A stretch of 22,073 nt of DNA from a virus. The stretch is taken from positions 1 through 22,073 of IMG/VR virus record IMGVR_UViG_3300025112_000215; one strand, 5' to 3'. Positions 7,186 to 13,727 of the stretch are shown piece after piece (positions within the stretch are counted from its first letter, which is position 1; each line of letters opens with the position of its first letter). The notes beneath the pieces were generated by a model. The model ran no database searches. It was given only the letters and a program-made list of their open reading frames with translations, and was not told the DNA's origin. The position numbers and the translations under genes were made by a program.

Positions 7186-7530
7186 ATGACCACAGGTTTC
7201 ACAATCAAACAACTAGGACAACTACGACCAGCCAATACAACGGCTGCAAGTATCTACAGCCCAGCTTCGGGGGTGAACACGGACGTTAAGACTTTAGTGG
7301 TCTGTAATCAAACAGCGGGCGCAGCGGATTATAGAATCTTTCACGACGACGACGGTACTACGTATGACGAGACTACGGCCTTACTTTACGACGTAACGCT
7401 CTCAGCGAACGCAACGGACATTATCCCTCTTCACATTGGTATGGACGACGACAGCGGAAATGTAGCCGTTAGAACAGACACTAACGACGCACTTACTTTT
7501 ACTCTTTATGGAGCTGAATATACATTATGA
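7186..7530 (+). CDS. Small beta-sandwich phage structural protein
   Basis: This 114-residue protein is made of short beta strands: FTIKQLGQLRP at the start, DVKTLVVCNQTAGAADYRIF in the middle, and DALTFTLYGAEYTL at the end. The layout (a LGQ..P opening, a VCN strand, an LTFTLYGAEY ending) is one I associate with small virion-associated proteins of environmental phages, though I cannot name a family. It starts 2 nt after the tailspike-like gene and overlaps the next gene by ATGA, so all three are likely translated in series. It is acidic, with several DDD runs. A decoration or fibre-attachment role is possible. Confidence 0.7.
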   Translation: MTTGFTIKQLGQLRPANTTAASIYSPASGVNTDVKTLVVCNQTAGAADYRIFHDDDGTTYDETTALLYDVTLSANATDIIPLHIGMDDDSGNVAVRTDTNDALTFTLYGAEYTL

Positions 7531-7772
7531 GGATTACTGAAAAAATTGAAGGCAGCAAGAACACTTTGGACATTTCGTTCATTGAGACAAATGAGCCACG
7601 CATGAGAATCGAGCAGGTACCAGACGGTGACACGATTAGGATCACAGTACGGGGGCCGAAAAAAGAATTGAAGCGTTGGTACGACGATAGAGTAAAGAAG
7701 AAATTTAAAGACAAAGACGGCTACGATAAGCTCAAGCTGAAACCTAAAAACCCTAACCCTAAAAAGAAATGA
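7527..7772 (+). CDS. Small basic hypothetical protein
   Basis: This 81-residue, strongly charged protein overlaps both neighbours through ATGA junctions, which supports that it is a real, translationally coupled gene. The first half looks beta-rich (TLDISFIETNEPRMRIEQV, then TIRITVRGPKKELKRWYDD). The C-terminus is Lys-rich and ends in PKNPNPKKK. There is no membrane segment or signal peptide. I do not recognise a family. The basic tail could bind nucleic acid or an acidic virion protein; that is speculation from composition. A similar Lys-rich end occurs in the small protein at 5328-5555. Confidence 0.65.
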   Translation: MRITEKIEGSKNTLDISFIETNEPRMRIEQVPDGDTIRITVRGPKKELKRWYDDRVKKKFKDKDGYDKLKLKPKNPNPKKK

Positions 7773-9157
7773 GTAACTTCAGATCAAATTCATGGAGAAC
7801 GCCATCACAGATACGATATGGCGACGAAGGGATTGGAATCAACATTGCTCCAAGAAATGACTGGGAGCTAGATGTGTGGTCTGACAGTGGTACTAATACT
7901 ACATTTAGTGTTGAGTTTGATGGTGGTGCAGAATTATTATTTCAGGCACAAGCTGCGTTTGCTACGTTTGGAACACAATCTAACCATGACTTTGCAATTC
8001 TAACTAATGCTACTCAAAGAATAAAAATAGAATCCAGTGGTCTGGTAAAGATCGGTGATGTGAATGAGGTAGCTAGTGCTTTATTACATGTTGAATCTTT
8101 AACTGATGATACTGCTTTAATGATTCAGGGTCATTCTACTCAAACTGAAAAGCTAACTGAATGGCGACAAGATGATGATACTATTGTAGCTAGTATTGAT
8201 AATGATGGAGATTTTGTAGTGGGAAAGATTGACGCTAACGCTACATTAACTGACGTTGCTGCTGCAACGAACGCATTTGATTTCCAAACTACAGTAACAA
8301 CTACAGCAAACAACGCTCAATCACATAGGGGACTTGTTTCGTCGATTGTTTATTATGATAACGACGACCTGACACATGCTGGCGACTCATTAACAGGTGG
8401 TATTTTTGAGGCTGTATTCATGGGGACTGGTACGGTAGCTGGTGTAGCGGGGCTATATTTCAACAGTACAAGTATTGGTTCAGGAACAATCACTGAAGGA
8501 CTTGGAGCCGAGTTTAATCATATAATAGGAGTATTCGGTACTGCGGGTAACATGACGACAGGAACAGGTGCGAGATTCAAGCATGATAATCTAGGAATTG
8601 GATCATTTGGTACATATAGGGGAGCTCATTTCGTCAATTCAGCTACGGCTACGGCTACAGCGTTATACGCATTTGATTTCGAGACTGACTATATTAGTAA
8701 CAGTAGAGCTGTTTCAGTATCAGATACCCTAGTACAGAGATACATGCCGCTTTCAACTGAAGACACTGGTATCACTTTCGATTCAGCCGACGTAGTTCTT
8801 GCGAACACGACAAGCGGAGACGTAGTAATAAATCCATTTAATGAGTTGCTTATTAACGGTACAACTGTATTAACTGGAGGTATGAGGTTGACTACAACAA
8901 GAGTTACAAACACTTATGTGGTTCTAGGGTCGGATTATGCAGTGTTTTGCGATACTGACGGAGGAGCGTTTACGGCAACTCTACCAGCAGGTGTAGACGG
9001 ACAGACTTATAAAATAATTAACTGTGGTACTTCGGCTAATAATTTAACTCTAGCACCTAATGGGGCCGAGCTTTTGATAGGGGTGAACGCTAATCTCACA
9101 CTAGCAGACGGTGAGTCCCTAATATTAACCTATGAAACCTCAGAAGGTTGGTATTGA
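7769..9157 (+). CDS. Tail-fibre-like protein
   Basis: This 462-residue protein overlaps the preceding gene by ATGA. The N-terminal part contains fibre repeats: AELLFQAQAAFATFGTQSN, then HDFAILTNATQRIKIESSG and LVKIGDVNEVASALLHVESL, all typical of phage fibre shafts. The middle (about residues 150-330) is Gly/Thr/Ala-rich beta sequence. The C-terminus (about 375-462) holds TATLPAGVDGQTYKIINCG and LTLADGESLILTYETSEGWY, then stops, so it ends within a pattern that continues for some 10 more residues in the proteins at 4191 and 9912. Codon choice changes inside the gene: from about 8050 to 8215 Asp is always GAT, whereas later GAC dominates, which suggests mosaic assembly. Likely role: receptor-binding or decoration fibre. 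Confidence 0.75.
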   Translation: MSNFRSNSWRTPSQIRYGDEGIGINIAPRNDWELDVWSDSGTNTTFSVEFDGGAELLFQAQAAFATFGTQSNHDFAILTNATQRIKIESSGLVKIGDVNEVASALLHVESLTDDTALMIQGHSTQTEKLTEWRQDDDTIVASIDNDGDFVVGKIDANATLTDVAAATNAFDFQTTVTTTANNAQSHRGLVSSIVYYDNDDLTHAGDSLTGGIFEAVFMGTGTVAGVAGLYFNSTSIGSGTITEGLGAEFNHIIGVFGTAGNMTTGTGARFKHDNLGIGSFGTYRGAHFVNSATATATALYAFDFETDYISNSRAVSVSDTLVQRYMPLSTEDTGITFDSADVVLANTTSGDVVINPFNELLINGTTVLTGGMRLTTTRVTNTYVVLGSDYAVFCDTDGGAFTATLPAGVDGQTYKIINCGTSANNLTLAPNGAELLIGVNANLTLADGESLILTYETSEGWY

Positions 9158-9206
9158 TATATCAGCTGAAGACGTGGCAAGAATAATTTAATTTTTATTT
9201 ATCATT

Positions 9207-9404
9207 ATGGCGAACGGCTCAATAGACTACAATTTAGGACACCTAAAGGCTGACATGGATATTGTGAAAGAAGATATTAACGAACTTAAAGGCTCTGTAG
9301 CAGGATTATCAATATGGAGGGTAAGGACGATTGCATTCTTTTCAGGTGTAATTGCAGCAGTCACAACGACAGCTAACGGGATATTATTTTTATTCTTCCA
9401 GTAA
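9207..9404 (+). CDS. Small membrane protein, holin-like (XhlA type)
   Basis: This 65-residue protein has a charged helical N-terminal half with heptad-like spacing (LGHLKADMDIVKEDINELKG) and one hydrophobic segment at about residues 41-64 (TIAFFSGVIAAVTTTANGIL and onward to FLFFQ) at the very C-terminus. This coiled-coil plus C-terminal membrane-anchor plan matches XhlA-type haemolysin/holin accessory proteins and similar small phage lysis proteins. If so, it acts in the inner membrane at lysis. It lies inside the fibre cassette with gaps of 49 nt before and 100 nt after; no endolysin gene is adjacent. An alternative is a small virion membrane-contact protein. The start has the usual A/T-rich leader without Shine-Dalgarno. 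Confidence 0.55.
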   Translation: MANGSIDYNLGHLKADMDIVKEDINELKGSVAGLSIWRVRTIAFFSGVIAAVTTTANGILFLFFQ

Positions 9405-9417
9405 TTTATATCTAACA

Positions 9418-9504
9418 ACCACGTTCAATGTAATTTAATTTATTAAAGCCACGAAACGTGGTATAATATAAAAGAATGGGGGGATATAATTTAATTCTCT
9501 CAAA
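9418..9504 (+). promoter_or_regulatory. Promoter and G-rich leader element, copy 2, with palindromic operator-like site
   Basis: An extended -10 box TGGTATAAT lies at 9459-9467. It is followed by GGGGGG at 9478-9483 and ATATAATTTA at 9484-9493, with the G run starting 27 nt before the ATG at 9505, exactly as at the portal gene. No good -35 is visible. Instead the region before the -10 holds the palindrome CCACG-AAA-CGTGG (9449-9461), which overlaps the TG of the extended -10. A further half-site ACCACGTT (9418-9425) is an 8-bp inverted match to AACGTGGT (9455-9462). TAATTTAATT occurs at 9431-9440 and 9487-9496, and once more at 9184-9193. I infer a regulated internal promoter for the genes from 9505 on. 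Confidence 0.65.
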
Positions 9505-9909
9505 ATGGCTGAAACAAGAAGTGCAACCAAGCTGCAATCAATACTTAGTGCAGCGGGAGCAACGGGGGTGGGTACAGGAGTTAATGTAGCGCCTTATCAA
9601 CATATTTTACTTTCGGTAAGAAGTGACAATTCGGCTAACCTAACGGCTAAGTGCCAAGGGTCAATCGCTAATGAAGAACCTACTTGGGGTTCTGCGGCGG
9701 CAGTGGATAATGACTGGGATTACATAGGTATTCAGTTATTAGACGACGGCACTATCGTAGCTGGTGATACAGGGGTAGTTTACGCAGGATCTGACGCTGT
9801 TCATTATTACATGGTCAACACTGACGCAATGAACTGGATCAACTTTAACGTGACAGCTCGTGCAGCAGGTGATGTAACAATTCAAGTTCGAGCATTTAAC
9901 AACTCTTAA
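9505..9909 (+). CDS. Small beta-rich structural protein, paralogue B
   Basis: This 134-residue protein is a paralogue of the protein at 5606-6010 (same length, gapless alignment with about 57 identities by hand). Conserved parts include RSATKLQSIL-like residues at the N-terminus, DWDYI near 71-75, VAGDTGVVYAGSDAV near 86-100 and MNWINFNV near 109-116. The two genes are well diverged at DNA level, so the duplication is old or one copy was acquired. It is the first gene after promoter element copy 2 and is followed after 2 nt by a fibre-like gene. I infer a virion protein working with its downstream neighbour; no enzymatic motif is present. Confidence 0.75.
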   Translation: MAETRSATKLQSILSAAGATGVGTGVNVAPYQHILLSVRSDNSANLTAKCQGSIANEEPTWGSAAAVDNDWDYIGIQLLDDGTIVAGDTGVVYAGSDAVHYYMVNTDAMNWINFNVTARAAGDVTIQVRAFNNS

Positions 9910-9911
9910 AC

Positions 9912-10715
9912 ATGGGATTTCATAGAAGTACACTAAGCCAAGGGGGAACGGCTGAGGGGCCAATTACGATACAAACAGATAATGCAAATGCTCTTTTAAT
10001 TGAGCAGGTAGATGGTGATGATGTGGCGGTTTTTGATACGTCTGGTTTTGGGGCTGCAACTTTCACTAATCATAATGATGGCGACACAGGTTTTGGTCTA
10101 ACGCTATTCCAAAACAGCGCTAGTCCAGCGTCAGAGGATGTGGCGGGATTTATTTCTTTCGACGGGAACGATGATGGGACAGCGCAATCTACATACGCAA
10201 CTATTTACGGTGAAATAGACGATACAACCGCAGGCTCAGAAATAGGCCTTCTTAGTTTCACTGTAGCAGACGGAGCTGGTTCTGAAGGTGGGATATTGTT
10301 GTCAGCAGACGGCGGCACAGGTGTATCTTCAATCGAAGCCTTTGACGACGATATTGAGTTACTCTTTTTGACAAATGCAGACGTAGGTGCTCCGCATATT
10401 ATCTTCCAGCCAGGCGGCACAGTTGCATTTAATATTGCGTCTGAGACTATTTCCGACACAACAGCATGTGATCCTGAAGTGGGGACTACGATATTCACAG
10501 GTAACGGTACGGCTAACACTCTAGGTGACGGCTCACAGAGCGGCCAAATGAAGATTTTATTGCATATCACAGGAGCTGGAGCTACAGACGTAAATATTAC
10601 AAATTTCCTTCACGACGCAGCGGGGCTGCAACTGGCTCTTAAAGGAGCAGTGACTTTGCTATGGGGAGGGACTTCATGGTTTATTCTCGGTGGGGACGGT
10701 TATACATTAGGATAA
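9912..10715 (+). CDS. Fibre- or decoration-like protein sharing a module with 4191-5294
   Basis: This 267-residue protein opens with a short N-terminal segment (GFHRSTLSQGG), then fibre-like strands (ITIQTDNANALLIEQV). Residues 60-134, beginning GFGLTLFQNSASPASEDV, align with residues 151-226 of the protein at 4191-5294. The C-terminal 80 residues have TLGDGSQSGQMKILLHITG and end in TSWFILGGDGYTLG, again like that protein. It is shorter and lacks the repeated N-terminal strands of its relative. Asp codons are mostly GAT in the first 60 codons and shift toward GAC later, as in the gene at 7769. It is a likely surface fibre or decoration protein, paired with the small protein just upstream. Confidence 0.75.
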   Translation: MGFHRSTLSQGGTAEGPITIQTDNANALLIEQVDGDDVAVFDTSGFGAATFTNHNDGDTGFGLTLFQNSASPASEDVAGFISFDGNDDGTAQSTYATIYGEIDDTTAGSEIGLLSFTVADGAGSEGGILLSADGGTGVSSIEAFDDDIELLFLTNADVGAPHIIFQPGGTVAFNIASETISDTTACDPEVGTTIFTGNGTANTLGDGSQSGQMKILLHITGAGATDVNITNFLHDAAGLQLALKGAVTLLWGGTSWFILGGDGYTLG

Positions 10716-10729
10716 TAAAAAAATATTAT
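10712..10729 (+). promoter_or_regulatory. A/T hairpin overlapping the adaptor start codon
   Basis: ATAATA (10712-10717) is complementary to TATTAT (10724-10729) across a loop of six A. The 3' arm includes the first two bases of the ATG at 10728. The stem is only A-T pairs and could arise by chance in A/T-rich leaders, so I rate it low. Confidence 0.25.
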
Positions 10730-11378
10730 GGCAATTCAGTTACAAACAGCGAAAGATAGTTTTGCTCGCTACAAGCACGATATTTCAGACGTCGACAACA
10801 CTCAGTTTATCGAATGGTGCGATTTCTTAAATAAGTTCGCCTACCGATATTTACAAGGGATTGATCCTGATAGATTTATCGAGGAGTCAAGTTATACGGT
10901 TTCAAGTTCACCGAGTTCACAGGCTTTGCCAGCAGATTTCGATAGTATGCAGCCTTTAGGGTGTGGGATCTATGAGGTTGACGATTCAGGCGACGATACA
11001 AGCAAAGAGATAACGCAAACAGGTCACGGACGCAGGGATCAAGGGTTTTACTTTGAGCAAGGCAATGTGGTATTTACAGGATTTGACGGGACTTCAAAGA
11101 CGCTAAAAATGCGGTATATCAAGAATATCACCGCTTTAACTGCTATTACTGATTACCTAACTGTTGAAGGGACTTCGGGAGGATTAGAAATTATCCCTGA
11201 CGAATATCTCCAGTATGTGATTTATGCTTTGGATACACTTTATACTCAATGGGACGAAGAAGTCGGCGCTGAAAGTTTTTCTGACGCTAGATTTACCCGT
11301 GCCTTAGACGAATTAGCAAGAAATATAAAACGAACAGGGGGCGTGTACTCAATACCTTCTTTTAACCATTACTACTAA
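10728..11378 (+). CDS. Head-tail adaptor (tail tubular A / gp11-like)
   Basis: This 216-residue protein has the features of podovirus adaptors that form the ring under the portal. The N-terminal helices contain FIEWCDFLNKFAYRYL (about 28-43). A beta-rich middle follows with SSQALPADFDSMQPLGCGIY (about 63-82) and a strand TLKMRYIKNI. A C-terminal helix region has IPDEYLQYVIYALDTLYTQW (about 156-175), where the P(D/E)...YLQYVIYAL pattern is typical of this family. It starts after a 12-nt gap and its TAA overlaps the next ATG by one base, coupling it to the nozzle gene, the usual partner. It should assemble on the portal and connect it to the tail nozzle. Confidence 0.75.
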   Translation: MAIQLQTAKDSFARYKHDISDVDNTQFIEWCDFLNKFAYRYLQGIDPDRFIEESSYTVSSSPSSQALPADFDSMQPLGCGIYEVDDSGDDTSKEITQTGHGRRDQGFYFEQGNVVFTGFDGTSKTLKMRYIKNITALTAITDYLTVEGTSGGLEIIPDEYLQYVIYALDTLYTQWDEEVGAESFSDARFTRALDELARNIKRTGGVYSIPSFNHYY

Positions 11379-13162
11379 TGCCATACACGGCTATCCAGTC
11401 AAAGGGAGGGGCAACACGAACGCAGGCTCGTAGTTTAACACCGACTAGCGGTTTAGATTTAAGGGATTTGCCGCAGCTTCTTCAGCCTGAGTTGGCTTTT
11501 AAAATGGTTAACTACATAACTGACGCTCAGGGACGGTTAAAGAAAAGAAAAGGGATTGAGGAGCTATTTACGGTAGGCGGGACTGATCCTATTACATTTA
11601 TTGAAAGATACGATTCAGATTTATTTATTTTTGGCTACGGTACGACGGTTGCTGCTTATTCAGTTTCAGCGGACGCAGTGACTAGTATTAAAGCAGATTT
11701 TACGGATTCCGACGCTTTAATAGGTGTTAGATACGGCGATTACTTCTTCGCAAGTAATGGGATTGAGAAGATATTTAGAATATCAAGAACTTTAGATTAT
11801 GACGCTCAGACAGGTAACTTCACAGCGGGAGACATTGTAACTGGCGGCACAAGCGGAGCCACAGCGATAATCCTTGAGGATAACGATTCAGGAGTAACTG
11901 GAACGCTAACTTTAGGGAATATCTCAGGGACTTTTTCGGATGGCGAGGTTATTACTGATCCGAGCGGTGGATCAGCAGACGTTGACGGGACGGTAGACTG
12001 GACAGCGTCTGAGGTTACAGATTCAAGCCCATGCACGGTAATGAAGGTGATCAACGCTAGATTATTCACAAACTCAGATACGCAGGGAGAGGTTAAGTAT
12101 TGCGCTATTGACGACGGGACTAACCCACCTTTTACTGACTGGACAACTTCAGCGACTGCGGACGACGCAGGAGGTGTAAACGATAGGTTTATTGGAAACA
12201 TTAACGCAATCGAAGCTCTGGGAGAGAATATTGTGGTTTTTGGAGATAAGGGTAAATTTGCATTTTTCATTAATACTATTGATTCGGCTGGCACGCTGAC
12301 TAAAGTAGAGGTATTTCAAATGAGTCGTAGAGATTTCGGGGGAGCTTCGGGAGCGATTGCAACAGACATAGGACTTGTTTATATGAACGAGGCTGGCCTG
12401 TGGGCGCTTTCTTCTATCGGACAGCCCAATATACCATTCTCAGACCAAGAAGGCCTTATAACTAAACTATTAGGCCCAGACTACTTTGCAGATGCTACGT
12501 TTACGAATACGGATATAGTTTACGACGAAAGACAAAATTTAGTGTTACTTACATACGGTGATGATTCTACGACTAATAATGCCGTAATCGCTTATAATGT
12601 TGAAACGAAAGCTATGTCAGAATTCTCAGGTTGGACATTCAACCGATGGCTCAACGACGACGGGACAATTTATGCAGGCAGCGCAGTAGACGGAGCGGTG
12701 TATACTTGTTTTGTCGGATACGACGACGACGGGCTTTCGATTGGTACTGAATTTGAACAAGAAATGCAGTTAGGATCTTTAGAAGAATTAAAGGATATAG
12801 GCAAATTTTACGTTCAGGGATTCTTAACTTCTGGAGCGCCTATCACTGTCAGTTTTAACGTTTATGACCGTACAGGGCGATATGCGAGCAACAGGATGCA
12901 GTATACATGGAGCGCACAGGTAGCCTTGGGTAGTGGCAAAGGATATGACGCAATGGCCTACGACGCAGGAGCTTATGACGGTGATTTAGACTCAAGTGAA
13001 CTTATTGAAAGCTTTGACGGAGCAATGACAGGTATTAAAAGAGTGTTACGACTAAGAGTGAATTTTTCAGCTTCGGACACAAGTCAACATGAGATTAACT
13101 GGTTTAGCGTGGCGGCTAAACGAGGTCCACTAGCAAGAAGAAGAAAGCTAACTAAAGTATAA
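11378..13162 (+). CDS. Tail nozzle / hub protein (tail tubular B / gp12-like)
   Basis: This 594-residue beta-rich protein immediately follows the adaptor, as gp12 follows gp11 in T7-like phages, and has a similar overall plan. The N-terminus has LDLRDLPQLLQPELAFKMVN and GRLKKRKGIEELF (about 26-65), typical of nozzle proteins that list conserved residues for the portal-side platform. Propeller-like repeats follow (TFIERYDSDLFIFGYG, LIGVRYGDYFFASNG, FIGNINAIEALGENIVVFGD, GLVYMNEAGLWALSSIG). Residues 144-206 look like an inserted domain with FTAGDIVTGGTSGATA and GTFSDGEVI. The basic C-terminus ends RRRKLTKV. The nozzle closes the tail channel and takes part in DNA release. A P22-like tail needle or stabilisation protein is a less likely alternative. 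Confidence 0.75.
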   Translation: MPYTAIQSKGGATRTQARSLTPTSGLDLRDLPQLLQPELAFKMVNYITDAQGRLKKRKGIEELFTVGGTDPITFIERYDSDLFIFGYGTTVAAYSVSADAVTSIKADFTDSDALIGVRYGDYFFASNGIEKIFRISRTLDYDAQTGNFTAGDIVTGGTSGATAIILEDNDSGVTGTLTLGNISGTFSDGEVITDPSGGSADVDGTVDWTASEVTDSSPCTVMKVINARLFTNSDTQGEVKYCAIDDGTNPPFTDWTTSATADDAGGVNDRFIGNINAIEALGENIVVFGDKGKFAFFINTIDSAGTLTKVEVFQMSRRDFGGASGAIATDIGLVYMNEAGLWALSSIGQPNIPFSDQEGLITKLLGPDYFADATFTNTDIVYDERQNLVLLTYGDDSTTNNAVIAYNVETKAMSEFSGWTFNRWLNDDGTIYAGSAVDGAVYTCFVGYDDDGLSIGTEFEQEMQLGSLEELKDIGKFYVQGFLTSGAPITVSFNVYDRTGRYASNRMQYTWSAQVALGSGKGYDAMAYDAGAYDGDLDSSELIESFDGAMTGIKRVLRLRVNFSASDTSQHEINWFSVAAKRGPLARRRKLTKV

Positions 13163-13177
13163 TCTAAACAATAAACT

Positions 13178-13726
13178 ATGGCAGAAATGAAAAAATGCAA
13201 GAAATGTGAAACGGATAAAGCCGTGTCTGAATTCTACTGTAAAGACAAGAAAACTGGACGGATAGATTCTTCTTGCAAGAAATGCCATTATTTTAGTAAA
13301 GACAGAAGCAAGAAATATCCTAAGCCAGCGTTATATATGGTATGGGCTGGCATGAAGGCTCGTTGCGATAATCCGAACAACCCTCGATATAATCGATACG
13401 GTGGTCGCGGCATCACATATTGTAGCGCATGGAAAGATTACAAAGTTTTCGAACAAGATATGCTCAATGACTACAAGAAAGGACTGCAGCTAGACCGTGT
13501 TGATAACGATGGCAATTATTGCCCAGCGAACTGCAAATGGAGCACGCCGCGAGAACAAAGCAACAACAGAAGCGATAATAAATACTTCCGATTTAACGGT
13601 AAAAAACAGACCTTGCCTGCATGGGCGCGTGAACTAGGAGTTAACAGGAGTACCCTAGCGCAGCGATACTATGGGCTTAAATGGCCTATAGAGAAGGTAT
13701 TGACATATAATATAACACACACATAA
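13178..13726 (+). CDS. Free-standing HNH homing endonuclease
   Basis: This 182-residue protein has three parts. At the N-terminus Cys7, Cys10, Cys33 and Cys36 form two CxxC pairs of a zinc-binding finger. Residues 52-130 carry the motif set of a common phage homing endonuclease group: YMVWAGMKARC, RYNRYGGRGITYC (70-82), LDRVDNDGNY (105-114), NCKWSTPREQSNNR (118-131). The C-terminus (about 145-176) has TLPAWARELGVNRSTLAQRY and WPIEKVLTY, the DNA-binding repeat often found at the end of these enzymes. It would nick or cut DNA of related phages lacking the gene, so the gene spreads. It lies between two tail genes with 15 nt before and 1 nt after, with no intron borders visible. Confidence 0.85.
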   Translation: MAEMKKCKKCETDKAVSEFYCKDKKTGRIDSSCKKCHYFSKDRSKKYPKPALYMVWAGMKARCDNPNNPRYNRYGGRGITYCSAWKDYKVFEQDMLNDYKKGLQLDRVDNDGNYCPANCKWSTPREQSNNRSDNKYFRFNGKKQTLPAWARELGVNRSTLAQRYYGLKWPIEKVLTYNITHT

Positions 13727-13727
13727 T

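Noticed and set aside
11806-12294. 162-residue open frame on the - strand inside the nozzle gene
   Set aside because: Shadow of a Gly/Thr/Asp-rich coding region; the + strand gene is well supported here.
13699-13712. TTGACA followed by TATAAT before the fibre gene
   Set aside because: The two boxes are only 2 bp apart, not about 17, and lie in the 3' end of the endonuclease gene.
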